Assembly: GCF_000969835.1 (NCBI RefSeq)
Contig: NZ_KQ033913.1
Location: forward strand, 498,859-562,858
Direction of reading: 5' to 3'
DNA length: 64,000 nt
DNA from: Parabacteroides goldsteinii DSM 19448 = WAL 12034
GTDB lineage: Bacteria > Bacteroidota > Bacteroidia > Bacteroidales > Tannerellaceae
The notes beneath the pieces are model-generated. The model saw only the letters and a list, made by a program, of their open reading frames with translations, did no database searches and was not told the DNA's origin. Below, piece by piece: positions 46,695 to 57,100 of this stretch; positions within the stretch are counted from its first letter, which is position 1, and each line of letters starts with the position of its first letter. The translations under genes and the position numbers were made by a program.

Positions 46695-47723
46695 ATGATA
46701 GTAGACGAAAACATACTGATAAAATATCTCGACGGAACATTGACTGACGAGGAACGTACCCGGGTTGACGACTGGGTTGCCGAGTCGACCGAGAACGAGA
46801 AACTACTGGAACAGGTCTATTTCACCTTGCAGGTGACTGACCGTTTGCGGGTAATGGAATCGGTCGATCCCGAAATGGCTTTGGTCCGTTTCAAATCGAG
46901 AGTACGTAAACAAAATAAAAAGGTTAGTTTCCGCCGCTCCCTACAGTTTATGCAAAGAGTTGCAGCGATACTGTTCATTCCGGTATTAGTTTTATCTGCC
47001 TATTTCTTTATGCAGACGGGTAAAGAGAAGGTGCGCATGGTAGAAGTGCGCACCAATCCCGGAGTGGTTTCGACTTTCGAATTGCCTGACGGATCGAAAG
47101 TTTGGTTGAATGCCGGAAGTTCTTTGAAGTATCCTGAAAATTTCTGGCCTGAGTGCCGGCTGGTTGAATTGACCGGGCAAGGTTATTTTGAAGTGACGAA
47201 GAATCCGGAAAAGCCTTTTATCGTGAAAGTCGATCCGGTCTATTCTGTGGAAGTGCTCGGAACGCGTTTCGATGTATCTGCCTATAATGATGACGATGTT
47301 GTTTCCACAACTTTGGTGGAAGGCTCTGTGAAATTGAATATAGCACAGGCAGGAGGTAAAATCGTTCATCAGATTCTGAAACCCGACGAGAAAGCGGATT
47401 TTACGAGGGTAGGTGGAAAATTATCTATCACTTCGGTCAACGCAGATAATAAGGTAGCCTGGCGTAATGGTGAGATCATTTTCAAGAATACTCCGATGGG
47501 GCAGGTCCTGAAGACGTTGCGACGCCATTATAATGTACAGTTTAACGTGAAAGACCGGGACGTGCTGAATGCCATCATTACCGCAAGGTTTAAAAATGAG
47601 CAATTGCCGCAGGTCATGGAATATATCAAGCTCGCCTCGGATATCAAGTTTAAGATCGATAAGCCGGTCATAACGAATGATAATCGTTTGGAAATGTCTG
47701 TTATAGAAATATCGAAAGAATAA
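46695..47723 (+). CDS. FecR-type anti-sigma factor (PUL 2)
   Basis: 342 residues, intact. The N-terminal cytoplasmic anti-sigma region (about 1-80) is followed by one membrane helix ([18 protein letters not shown], about 95-112), the FecR domain ([29 protein letters not shown]) and a C-terminal DUF4974-like domain (about 245-340, [19 protein letters not shown]). It transmits a signal from the STN domain of the SusC receptor to the sigma factor, which here is encoded beyond gpmA on the opposite strand. Confidence 0.95.
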   Translation: MIVDENILIKYLDGTLTDEERTRVDDWVAESTENEKLLEQVYFTLQVTDRLRVMESVDPEMALVRFKSRVRKQNKKVSFRRSLQFMQRVAAILFIPVLVLSAYFFMQTGKEKVRMVEVRTNPGVVSTFELPDGSKVWLNAGSSLKYPENFWPECRLVELTGQGYFEVTKNPEKPFIVKVDPVYSVEVLGTRFDVSAYNDDDVVSTTLVEGSVKLNIAQAGGKIVHQILKPDEKADFTRVGGKLSITSVNADNKVAWRNGEIIFKNTPMGQVLKTLRRHYNVQFNVKDRDVLNAIITARFKNEQLPQVMEYIKLASDIKFKIDKPVITNDNRLEMSVIEISKE

Positions 47724-47787
47724 AATAATAGTGTAGAACCTTTTTAAATCAGAATGCCTATGTGGAAGTAAAAAAGAGTCCAAAAAA

Positions 47788-47847
47788 CATGCAGAAAGAT
47801 GTTGACGCATCTTCCCGCATGTAAAAGTCCAAGCTGTTGACGCAGCT
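47788..47847 (+). ncRNA. Two stem-loops with identical TTGACG loops in the SusC leader
   Basis: Hairpin 1 has stem AAGATG/CATCTT (47796-47801 and 47808-47813), extended by CATGC/GCATG (47788-47792 and 47817-47821). Hairpin 2 has stem AGCTG/CAGCT (47832-47836 and 47843-47847). Both loops read TTGACG and both hairpins follow an AGTCCAA copy (47777-47783 and 47826-47832). They lie 40-100 bases before the SusC start, so they are probably in its mRNA leader and could bind a protein or small RNA. Confidence 0.6.
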
Positions 47848-47886
47848 ATAGTTAACTTTATATTAAATAATAAGCATCACAAAATT

Positions 47887-50800
47887 ATGAATAAAATTGT
47901 AACCTTAGAAATTATCGGTAAGAAAAGTTATTCTCTCTTCCGAAAAATACCATTAGTTATGAGATTGAGCGTTGTATTCTTTTTCCTTAGTCTTGGTATC
48001 GCAGTAGCGGGTAATACGTATGCACAAAATGCTACGCTTTCGCTGGATATGTCGAACAGTACGATCGCCAGTGTGCTCGAAGCTGTTGAAAATGAAACGG
48101 ACTTCTCGTTTATCTATGATGCCAACATTGTAAACACCAGCCGTAAAGTATCTGTAAAAGTAGACGAAAAGAACATTTTCGATGTGCTAAACAAACTGTT
48201 CGGTGATTCCGATATCGCTTATACGGTAGTAAACACAAAAATTATCCTTAATAAAAAGGAAGCGATCATGCAACAGGCCGGAAAGACGGTAACAGGTGTT
48301 GTTACTGATAAAACGGGCGAACCGATCATCGGTGCCAACGTGTTGCAAAAAGGTACAACCAACGGTACGATTACCGATATCGATGGTAAATTTACATTGA
48401 CCGTTCCTCAAAATTCCGTTATCGTTATATCTTATATCGGATATAACCCGCAGGAAGTTAAATATGCCGGCCAGTCTTCTCTGAATGTACAATTGGCAGA
48501 AGATACCCAGAATATCGAAGAAGTGGTAGTCACGGCTTTGGGTATCAAAAAGAAAGAAGCCTCCCTTACTTATTCGACCCAGCAGGTGGGGGGCGATGAG
48601 CTGACACGTGCGAAAGACCCGAATATGATCAATGCCCTGGCTGGTAAGACAGCAGGGGTTCAGATCAACAAAAGTTCTTCCGGATTGGGTGGTTCAGCCA
48701 AAGTATCTATTCGTGGTAACCGTTCGGTAAGCGGAAACAACCAACCTTTATATGTAATCGATGGTGTACCGATGTTGAATAGCAGTAACGAACAGGCTGT
48801 CAGCGCAATCGGTGGTACGGCAGATGCCGGTAACCGTGATGGTGGCGATGGTATTTCCAACCTCAACCCGGACGATATCGAAAGCATGAGTATCCTGAAA
48901 GGTGCTTCCGCTGCCGCTCTTTACGGTTCGCAAGCAGCCAACGGTGTTATCCTGATCACAACGAAGAAAGGGAAAGCTGGCGTGCAGAAGATCACTTTCT
49001 CTTCCAACCTGACGGTCGATCATGCCATGAGTTTACCGGAATTTCAGAATGAATACGGGATGGATAAGGAAACAAAGACCAGTTGGGGGCCGAAGGGGAG
49101 TCTGACCCCTTATGATAATGTCGGTGACTTCTTCCAGAATGGAGTGACCGCTATCAACTCCCTGTCTCTTACGACCGGTAACGAAAAGATGCAGACTTAT
49201 TTCTCATATGCCAACACAACCGCAAAAGGTATCGTGGAGCATAATAAGATGCAGAAGCATAACCTGAATTTCCGCGAAACCGCCAGTTTCTTTGATGATT
49301 ACCTGAAACTGGATGCGAACGTGAATTTACTGTCGCAGAGTATCAAGAACCGTCCGGCCTCCGGTGGTTATTACATGAACCCGTTGGTAGGTCTTTACCG
49401 TTTCCCGCGTGGCGAGAATATCGGTGAGTATCGCACGAACTTTGAAACTTTCAACGACACCCGCAATTTGATGGAACAAAACTGGTATACAGATGCCGAA
49501 CGTGATATGGAACAGAATCCGTATTGGATCACTAACCGTATTAAAAGTAACGACAAACGTACCCGTGCCATCACTTCTTTGACGGCCAGCCTGAAGATTA
49601 CAGATTGGTTGAGCCTGCAAGCTCGTGGAACAGTCGATTATACACACGATACATATAACCAGAAAATGTATGCATCGACCGCACCGGCTATTGCCGGATC
49701 GAACGGCCGTTATATAGACCTGAATCATACGGAAACGTTGTATTATGGAGACTTTATGGCTATGTTTAATAAGAAATGGGACGACTTTGCTTTGACAGGC
49801 GCTATCGGTGGTAGTATTAATAGTACGACAGTCAACTCCCTGAGGCTGGATTCAAAGACTGCTTCCCTGTATTATCCGAACCAGTTCTCGGTAGCTAACA
49901 TCATCATGTCTACGGCTTCTTATATCGACCAGCAGATCGATCAGAAACGTGTGATGCAGTCTGTCTTTGCAACCGCCCAGCTGGGATGGAAAGAAAGTTT
50001 ATACCTGGACCTGACCGCCCGTAACGACTGGTCGTCGACGCTGGCTTATACAAAACACAGCAGTTTCTTCTATCCGTCGGTTGGCTTGTCATGGATCATC
50101 AATAACTCGCTGACGATGCCGGAATGGATCAACTTCGGTAAGGTAAGAGGTTCATGGAGTAAAGTAGGTAATGACCTGCCTCTTTTCATCAGTAATCCGG
50201 TTGCCGGAAGCAACGACCTGATCGTGGCTGGCGGAGCTATCCAGACGAATTCAAAAGCTCCGTTCGATGAACTGAAACCTGAAATGAGTACTTCATGGGA
50301 AGTAGGTACGGAATGGAAATTCTTCGATTACCGTTTGGACTTCGATTTCACTTACTATAAGACAAACACGAAGAACCAGTTGTTTACTTTGCCTTCTTCT
50401 GCTGGTGCAGCTTATAAATATTACTATGTGAATGCCGGTAACATCCAGAATCAGGGTGTTGAAATCAGCTTGGGTATCACACCGGTAATGACAGAAGATT
50501 TCCGTTGGAAGACTTCATTCAACTTCTCAACGAATAAGAACAAAGTGATCGAACTTCATCCTGACCTGAAGACATTTGTCTATGGCGACGAAGGTTTCTC
50601 TTCCTCTTACTCCATGCGTCTTGTAGAAGGTGGTGCACTGGGTGATATTTATGGCAAGGCGTTCGAACGCGACGAAGCGACAGGCCAAATTGTTTTCTCG
50701 AAGGATGAGGATGGTGATTTGGTTCCTAACGTAGTCGGTTCGGGTAATACGGTCAAAGTAGGTAATAGCAATCCTGACTTTATGTTGGGCTGGGGAAATA

Positions 50801-51273
50801 CCTTGACTTATAAAGGATTTAGCCTTTACTTCCTGATCGATGGCCGCTTTGGTGGCGATGTTTTGTCGCAGACACAGGCCGATATGGACCAGAAGGGTGT
50901 GAGCGTCGAATCAGCTGCAGCACGTAATGCCGGATTTGTAGACCTGGAAGGTACGCAAGTGAAACCGGATAAATTCTATACGGCTGTCAGCGGTCGTAAC
51001 GGATGTACCGAATATTATATGTATAGTGCAACCAATATCCGCCTGCGTGAACTATCTTTAGGCTATACGTTCCCGAAGAGATTGCTGGAGAAAACGAAGG
51101 TTTTCCAGGATGTACAGTTGTCATTTGTCGGTCGTAACTTATTCTTCTTCCACAAATCGGCTCCTTTCGATCCGGATGCAGTCCTTTCAACGGGCAACGA
51201 CAACCAGGGTATCGATGTATTCGGTATGCCGACTACCAGAAGCTTAGGTTTCAATGTTAAATTTACATTCTAA
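47887..51273 (+). CDS. SusC-like TonB-dependent receptor with STN domain (PUL 2)
   Basis: 1128 residues. A long signal region (about 1-47, ending NTYAQ) is followed by the STN domain (about 50-115, IASVLEAVENETDFSFIYD), a CarboxypepD-reg-like domain (about 135-215, GVVTDKTGEPIIGANVL), a plug (LTYSTQQVGGDELTRA) and the barrel ending RSLGFNVKFTF. The STN domain pairs it with the FecR protein just upstream. It is 15 bases upstream of the SusD gene. Its leader has two UUGACG-loop hairpins. Confidence 0.97.
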   Translation: MNKIVTLEIIGKKSYSLFRKIPLVMRLSVVFFFLSLGIAVAGNTYAQNATLSLDMSNSTIASVLEAVENETDFSFIYDANIVNTSRKVSVKVDEKNIFDVLNKLFGDSDIAYTVVNTKIILNKKEAIMQQAGKTVTGVVTDKTGEPIIGANVLQKGTTNGTITDIDGKFTLTVPQNSVIVISYIGYNPQEVKYAGQSSLNVQLAEDTQNIEEVVVTALGIKKKEASLTYSTQQVGGDELTRAKDPNMINALAGKTAGVQINKSSSGLGGSAKVSIRGNRSVSGNNQPLYVIDGVPMLNSSNEQAVSAIGGTADAGNRDGGDGISNLNPDDIESMSILKGASAAALYGSQAANGVILITTKKGKAGVQKITFSSNLTVDHAMSLPEFQNEYGMDKETKTSWGPKGSLTPYDNVGDFFQNGVTAINSLSLTTGNEKMQTYFSYANTTAKGIVEHNKMQKHNLNFRETASFFDDYLKLDANVNLLSQSIKNRPASGGYYMNPLVGLYRFPRGENIGEYRTNFETFNDTRNLMEQNWYTDAERDMEQNPYWITNRIKSNDKRTRAITSLTASLKITDWLSLQARGTVDYTHDTYNQKMYASTAPAIAGSNGRYIDLNHTETLYYGDFMAMFNKKWDDFALTGAIGGSINSTTVNSLRLDSKTASLYYPNQFSVANIIMSTASYIDQQIDQKRVMQSVFATAQLGWKESLYLDLTARNDWSSTLAYTKHSSFFYPSVGLSWIINNSLTMPEWINFGKVRGSWSKVGNDLPLFISNPVAGSNDLIVAGGAIQTNSKAPFDELKPEMSTSWEVGTEWKFFDYRLDFDFTYYKTNTKNQLFTLPSSAGAAYKYYYVNAGNIQNQGVEISLGITPVMTEDFRWKTSFNFSTNKNKVIELHPDLKTFVYGDEGFSSSYSMRLVEGGALGDIYGKAFERDEATGQIVFSKDEDGDLVPNVVGSGNTVKVGNSNPDFMLGWGNTLTYKGFSLYFLIDGRFGGDVLSQTQADMDQKGVSVESAAARNAGFVDLEGTQVKPDKFYTAVSGRNGCTEYYMYSATNIRLRELSLGYTFPKRLLEKTKVFQDVQLSFVGRNLFFFHKSAPFDPDAVLSTGNDNQGIDVFGMPTTRSLGFNVKFTF

Positions 51274-51288
51274 TAAAGACAGTATATT

Positions 51289-52908
51289 ATGAAAAAGAAT
51301 TATAAATATATAGCCGCAATTTTTCTGGGCGGATTGATCGGTTTTTCAGCTTGTACGGATGATTTTGAATCTTATAATACGAACCAGGCCGGTTTCCCGG
51401 ATAAATCGAAAGAGCAGGAGTTCAATAAATACGGTATTCCTTTGGGAGTAGTTCAGCAGGGTATTTATTTTAATTACGACTGGGGTGGTGGTAAGAACTG
51501 GCCGTTCCAGGTAATGCAGAACCTGGGTGCCGATATGTTTTCCGGTTATGTGCACGACTTCAATCCGTTTAATGAAGGGCGTGGGAACACAACCTATAAT
51601 ATGCAGGACGGATGGAACGGTTCGTTTTGGGAAAACACCTACGGATATATCATGACGGAGATTCAGAAATCCGAAGATCTGACGGAGAAAGATTATCCTT
51701 CTTTCTATGGTATTACCCAGATATTGAAGGTTGAACTGATGCACCGTGTATCTGATTTGTATGGTCCTATCGTCTATACACAGTTTGGTTCGAAGACTGG
51801 TTCCATGCCGGATACACAGGCTGAGGCTTATAAGGCATTCTTTGAAGACTTGGATGCCGGAATCGGCTTGATACGTGCCTATATGGAAGCAAATCCGGAT
51901 GTGGAAAACTTTGCCAAATTTGATATCCTGATGCCGCAGGGCAAACGTACGTATGCCGAATGGATACGGTTTGCTAATTCGTTGCGCCTCCGTCTCGCTA
52001 TCCGTATTGCCATGGCCGACCCCGTACTGGCAGCCTCAGAAGCCAAGAAAGCTTTGACGGATGCAGGAGGTTTGTTGGAAGAAGATAACGATATCGTAGC
52101 TGTTTCTACCGACGGAACCGGTTATAATAACCCGTTCGGTGAAATCAATAAAGGCTGGGGTGAAGTATTTCTGAATGCGAACATGGAATCTTATTTGGGT
52201 GGTTATGATGACCCTCGCTTGCCGAAGTATTTTGATAGAGCGGCTGGTGGCGAAGGCACTGAAATTGTTCCGGTGAAGGGAACTTATAAAGGAATCCGCC
52301 AGGGAACAGGGTTCAACCATAAAAATTACAGCAAGCATTCGAAAAGTACTATTTCACAGACGTCTAATGCTATCTTGATGACAGCTGCCGAGGTATGGTT
52401 TCTGCGTGCAGAGGCCGCTTTGAGAGGTTGGTCTTCCGAAAATCCGGGTTCTTGTTATGAAAACGGCGTTAAAGCCTCTTTTGCACAGTGGGGAGCTAAA
52501 GATGTTGCCGTATATCTGGAAAGTACGAAAACGCCGAAAGGCTATCAGGATGCTTTCAATGCTGCTTTCAATGTAGAAGCTATGAGCCAGGTAACTCCTG
52601 CATGGGACAACGCTGCTTCAAACGAAGAAAAACTTGAAAAGATTATTACCCAGAAATGGATTGCCTGCTATCCCGAAGGCTGTGAGGCTTGGGCTGAACA
52701 AAGACGTACCGGCTATCCTAAGCTGTTCCCGGTTTTGGTGAACGACAGCCAGGGAACAATCGATACAAATCTGGGACCGCGCAGACTAAACTTCTTTGTC
52801 GGCATCCAAACAGCCAATCCCGAGCAGTATGCTGCTTTGACAAAGGCATTGGGTGGCGCCGACAATTGTGGAACCCGTCTATGGTGGGATACCGGAAGAA
52901 ACTTTTAG
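51289..52908 (+). CDS. SusD/RagB-like surface lipoprotein (SusD-like_2 type, PUL 2)
   Basis: 539 residues. The lipoprotein signal ends GFSAC with an acidic TDDFE stretch after the Cys, the usual Bacteroidetes surface-export signal. The body fits the SusD-like_2 family (ESYNTNQAGF start, LKVELMHRVSDLYGPIVYTQF, WIACYPEGCEAWAEQRRTGYP). It binds the ligand for the SusC partner upstream. No glycan-degrading enzyme follows, so this is an orphan transport pair; some SusCD-like pairs import peptides or other nutrients. Confidence 0.94.
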   Translation: MKKNYKYIAAIFLGGLIGFSACTDDFESYNTNQAGFPDKSKEQEFNKYGIPLGVVQQGIYFNYDWGGGKNWPFQVMQNLGADMFSGYVHDFNPFNEGRGNTTYNMQDGWNGSFWENTYGYIMTEIQKSEDLTEKDYPSFYGITQILKVELMHRVSDLYGPIVYTQFGSKTGSMPDTQAEAYKAFFEDLDAGIGLIRAYMEANPDVENFAKFDILMPQGKRTYAEWIRFANSLRLRLAIRIAMADPVLAASEAKKALTDAGGLLEEDNDIVAVSTDGTGYNNPFGEINKGWGEVFLNANMESYLGGYDDPRLPKYFDRAAGGEGTEIVPVKGTYKGIRQGTGFNHKNYSKHSKSTISQTSNAILMTAAEVWFLRAEAALRGWSSENPGSCYENGVKASFAQWGAKDVAVYLESTKTPKGYQDAFNAAFNVEAMSQVTPAWDNAASNEEKLEKIITQKWIACYPEGCEAWAEQRRTGYPKLFPVLVNDSQGTIDTNLGPRRLNFFVGIQTANPEQYAALTKALGGADNCGTRLWWDTGRNF

Positions 52909-52953
52909 ATGATATACAGTTATTAGATTAAGGTAAGAGTATAAGATGATGGA

Positions 52954-52990
52954 AACGGAAGTCGTGGTATGAGCGGCTTCCGTTTTTTTA
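52954..52990 (+). terminator. Intrinsic terminator of PUL 2
   Basis: Arms AACGGAAGTCG (52954-52964) and CGGCTTCCGTT (52974-52984), with one G-T pair, followed by a run of seven T. Confidence 0.88.
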
Positions 52991-53013
52991 ATGCTAATTC
53001 TTTATTACTTTCA

Positions 53014-53044
53014 GCCTCTACACGTATTTCGTAGAGGCCTTTTG
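53014..53044 (+). terminator. Second terminator-like hairpin
   Basis: Perfect 8-base arms GCCTCTAC (53014-53021) and GTAGAGGC (53031-53038) with a 9-base loop and a CTTTTG tail. Confidence 0.6.
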
Positions 53045-53117
53045 TAAAAGCACATGTTATTATGGATAAATCTTTATCTAAACGAAAACAATAGGTTTTA
53101 CCTAATAATTGTTCAGT

Positions 53118-53283
53118 AGCCACCTCCGCCCACGAAGTGGAACCAGATGTCGCCCTCGGGCGGAACCTGTCCGGGAAACTGTCCCGGGGTGGCTGTTTAC
53201 ACAAACGCACACAAAAAGCTGCGCAATCCCTTGCTGGGGGCTGCGTAACGATTGGTGCATCTGTCGTTAGGTTACAGATGCGA
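53118..53283. ncRNA. GC-rich structured element, candidate RNA
   Basis: AGCCACC (53118-53124) and GGTGGCT (53188-53194) enclose three small hairpins: CCAC-gaa-GTGG, CGCCC-tc-GGGCG and CCGGGA-aactg-TCCCGG, forming a cloverleaf-like fold. Just after it GCATCTGT and ACAGATGC (about 53257-53282) make another 8-base stem. It is much more GC-rich than its surroundings. It is either a non-coding RNA or the remnant of a mobile repeat. Confidence 0.45.
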
Positions 53284-53319
53284 TTGACAGGGAAAAGAAA
53301 TAAGAAGGGAGTTTCTGTT

Positions 53320-53928
53320 TTATAAATGATTTAGTAATTCTTTTATATCTAATTGTATTTTAGAGAAAGCGAACCATTTCTTTCCTAAATCTTTCAAGGA
53401 AGCACCGATATGGTAAAGTTCTTTTTCATCTATGATCAGGAAACGGTCGTGCGACTGTCTAAACAATTGGATGTCGATTGGATCATATTGAGCGTTGTGA
53501 CGCTGCAAATCCAACGATAACTGTTTCGGTATCTGGTTTGTGTAAATAGTCACTTCTATTTTGTTTATGCGTTGATTAATAACATATCCTTTAAACATAT
53601 ATTCTTTAAGTACTTTGTTCGCCCATATCCTGAATTGAGTACCTCTTTGTGACTTTACTCGATAGCCAACAGAGATAATAACGTCGAGGCTATAGACCTT
53701 CACCGGTTTATCTGAATTTGCAATATGCAAAAAATGCATATTGCTTTTTTCATCCAACTCTTTTTCTTTGAAAATGTTTCCGATGTGTCTGGCTATAACT
53801 GATTGATCTCTTTGAAATAATTCTATCATTTGTGCCTGGGTCAGCCAAACGGTTTCATCTTCCATTCTAACCTCTAATTGTAAGGTGTTTTCAGATTGAT
53901 AAACAATAATTTCTCCTTTGTCTTTCAT
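53320..53928 (-). CDS. RhuM-like protein with C-terminal PLD-like motif
   Basis: 202 residues. The N-terminal half (about 1-120) matches virulence RhuM-family proteins, with VWLTQAQMIELFQRDQSVIARHIGNIF, KVYSLDVIISVGYRVKSQRG and FRIWANKVLKEY. The C-terminal part (about 150-202) contains HDRFLIIDEKELYHIGASLK, an H-x-R-x4-D...GAS pattern resembling a phospholipase-D-like half-site, then KDLGKKWFAF. RhuM proteins are often linked to phage or mobile DNA; the function is unknown. It is flanked by non-coding DNA on both sides and has no partner gene. Confidence 0.8.
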   Translation of the reverse strand: MKDKGEIIVYQSENTLQLEVRMEDETVWLTQAQMIELFQRDQSVIARHIGNIFKEKELDEKSNMHFLHIANSDKPVKVYSLDVIISVGYRVKSQRGTQFRIWANKVLKEYMFKGYVINQRINKIEVTIYTNQIPKQLSLDLQRHNAQYDPIDIQLFRQSHDRFLIIDEKELYHIGASLKDLGKKWFAFSKIQLDIKELLNHL

Positions 53929-54107
53929 AATTAATATGTTTTGATTGTTGAATTATGTAGGCAAAGGTATTGTTTTCAATTGATATAGAATACAAGTTGA
54001 TTAAAATATTTTCAAAATAGAATCAGTTTAGTCTCATTGTTTTTACAACACTTGATTAGAAACAGATTTATCTTTTTCCTATCAATCCCATCATGTCAAA
54101 GATCGCT

Positions 54108-54121
54108 CAGGCGGAGCCTGC
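54108..54121 (-). terminator. Short GC hairpin after the fimbrillin gene
   Basis: CAGGC-tcc-GCCTG on the minus strand, about 25-40 bases after the fimbrial operon stop, without a clear T run. It is a possible terminator. Confidence 0.4.
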
Positions 54122-54144
54122 TTGCCGTTTTTGTTATTTGTTTT

Positions 54145-57100
54145 CTATTTATCAGTGATACAACGAACGTGTCCAATTGTATTCTGATTATTTTCAGTAG
54201 CTACATTCGCACCTCCTGAAAAAAATCTCATCGTTTCAGAATCAGAACTGAAATAACTGGTCATAGAAAGATATGCTCCCGAGGTCAATACAAACAGATT
54301 CTTATTATACCAATCTTGCCATAGAGCAGATGATGATGATAATACATCTGTTCCGCTGGTTCCCAATATTGTTCTCCACTCGCTCGATGTCGGAATGCGC
54401 CAAGTTGCACCAGTCTGTTTGGAACAGATTGTTTTATCGACATCTTTTAGGGCTACACTATTTGCTGCATCTTCAGGAGCAATCAGATAATTGCCATATA
54501 TATATGCAGTTTTTCCATTGTAGTTCTTTGATGCTTTTACTGTTAATGTATAAGTAGACGTTAGATCTGTACTGGATGCATTGGCGATGGTAATAACTGT
54601 ACTACCTTTATCCTTTAATGTAATGGTATACTTGTTGTTACTTTTTGAAATTGATGCCACACTTTCATTTGTCATCTTGACGTAATTAGAACCTCCGGGT
54701 GAGGAGACAGTAAATGTTGTAGTCGTCGAGTACGATTTACTAAAATTATCGAATGTCTTGGAACTTTCTGATAATGTAGGCGCTACAAATCCATTCGGAG
54801 TCACTGTAATATCTTTAGATGCTCCTCCTGCTATTTTATTGGTCAGTCGGATGGTAACAGATTTCATTATCGCGTTTATATTATTGCGTTGGGTGATTAC
54901 AATATTTTTAGCACCGCTTCCAGTAGTTTGGTCTGTTGAGATGTCAAACCATTGATCGCCTTTGTTCCAATTCAATACAGTTGCCTTAACTCCTTCAGGA
55001 GAAGTGACGGATATGTTTGTATTTCCAGAGTTAGCCGCTTTTACATAGAGGTTTGATGCCTCAATTGTCGTAGCCGGTGCATTTACCGTATACGTAGTAG
55101 TAGCCTTTGTCTCGTCCGATTTGTTAGCAATCTGGAAAGTGGCAGAGTTACCGCTCTTCCAGGTGACTACATAGGTCTTTTCTACAGCATAATCATCGGC
55201 CGCCTCAACGGTAATGTCGCCTTCGATATTTTTGACGCAGGTACCACCCAGTGCATTTGCTTTGATGCTAACTTGCGATCCTTTCACCTGATACAATTTG
55301 ATGTCAGTGCCCGTCATCGTGTTTTGGGTGGGCGAGTTGCTTCCGCTGACAAAAGTGACGGTGGGGACGGGGAATACCGGTGATACGGTGAAGACGGTGT
55401 TTTCGCCGCCAATCTTGTTTTTGAGTGTGACGGTCGCCTTTTTCGCTCCTCTCAGCTTTGCATTGTCTAACGAGAAGGTCAACAGGGTATTTTCATTGAG
55501 AGTTTTTGTGACGGGAGCGCCTTTTACTTTTAGCCATTCGGAACCTCCGTCGAAGTCCAAGCCGATCTCGATGCCCAGCATGGATTTACACCCGATAGAG
55601 AATTCGTTATTGTCCGAAATCTGCATATTGATGTTTCCCGGCGTGTCGCCTGCAGGTGCTTCGTAACTGTTTTTTCCATCATTCAGACTCGGATAGGTGA
55701 AGTCCGGTTTGAGAGTGGCATCGAGCAGTTGTACGACAATATCCGTTTTTAGATCGTTCGCTTTTTTATTATAGAAAACGACAGTGCCTTTATCGTCAGT
55801 AACGCCGGTAACATCGCGGTCGTTGAGTGTAAAGGAATAGGTAGTTTCTGCTCCGCTTTGTTTGTAGACGGCGACATCGAGCCAGTCGGGTTTACTATCC
55901 ACCTCTGACCCGTCCGGGCAGGTAATACGCACATGTGCATTACTGCCGGTAATGCGGTAGAGGTTTACTAGCTTGTTTTCAGCATCGAAAGAGTTAGGGT
56001 TGTTATCGCCTACCTGCGGTGTTACGTCTGCCTGCGGTACAGAAACAGCTTCCACGAAGAAGGTTGTTTCCGAGCCGTTCATGGTGTTGGTGAAACGTAA
56101 TACGGCGCGCGGGTAACGTCCCAGTGTATAATCTTCTTTGAGCGAGAAGGTATAATTATAATTCATTGAAGCCGCTTTAGTGGAAACGGCTGGTTCTGAT
56201 ATTTCCAGCCAGTCGTATTGCTGTGCGTCAATTCCGCCTACATATTTTTTATAAACGGTGAGATTAGCCGTGGCGGTAGTAGTCACGGTGAACTGGCTTT
56301 TGGGCTTAAGCGACATGCTGACCGAGCGCGTGTCGGGGTCGTATTTAGTGTCGTCCGTGAATTCGGCGGGAATTGTCACGTCGATTTCTCCCGAATCCTG
56401 GTCGGGTTTGAAATCGTCGATGCTACCGTCGTCTGTCCAGTCTGCCACGTAGAGTGTACAGTCGAGATGGTATTCGTCTGCTGCCGTGATGGCGATGGTG
56501 TAGCGGTGGTTGTTGGCAATCTCGAGGAAAGTCTGGTTGCCGTCCGCCGCTTGCTGTGTGAAGGGTATCTGGTAGGAAACCTCTTTGCTTTCTGATTCGT
56601 TGATCTTATACATACCTTTCAGAATTAAGAAACCTTTGTCTTTAAGTGGTGAAGGATAGGAGTAGAAGGCTCCTGCCTGTATCCCCTTGTTTGCATTCTC
56701 TCCGTAGAATCGTCGCTCCGGAGTTGTAATGAGTTCGTCTGGTTTCGCTTCGGGCATATCGCCGTAAGGTCGTATTGGGAATAAGTCCGAGCCGCGTCGT
56801 GCGTTGCCCATCGAGACTGTCTCGATGGTGAAGCGGGAACTTCCCGCTTCATTGATAATATCATAGCGTGCGACGAGTCGTGTGAGGCGTATTCCTGCCT
56901 GAACGCGTGCCGCGCTGCCGAAATCGGTCAGGTCGAGCGGAGTTGTGAGTGCGCCTGTCATGGCCAGGGGTGTAGCCAGCGTATCGGCCTGAACCGTGCT
57001 TGTCAGCAGATGTGTATGCCAGGTGGCGAAGGTTGTTTCCAGCGGAGCACCGGGCGTCTTTACTGTTGTTTTATTATCGTCGGTAGTAGAGAGTTCGAGC

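Larger units (their letters stand above)
52909..53319. other. Non-coding region after PUL 2
   Basis: 411 bases with two terminators (52954-52990 and 53014-53044) and then a GC-rich structured element (53118-53283). Open frames on both strands here run through hairpins and lack credible starts. Confidence 0.6.

Noticed and set aside
46550..46714. A 55-residue N-terminal extension of GpmA
   Set aside because: It overlaps the divergent FecR gene start and adds non-homologous residues; GpmA normally starts at [10 protein letters not shown].
52923..53210. A 95-codon minus-strand open frame
   Set aside because: It runs through two terminator hairpins and a structured GC-rich element and has no family resemblance or start context.
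53137..53325. A 62-codon plus-strand open frame
   Set aside because: It lies in the structured repeat element; open frames there follow from composition.
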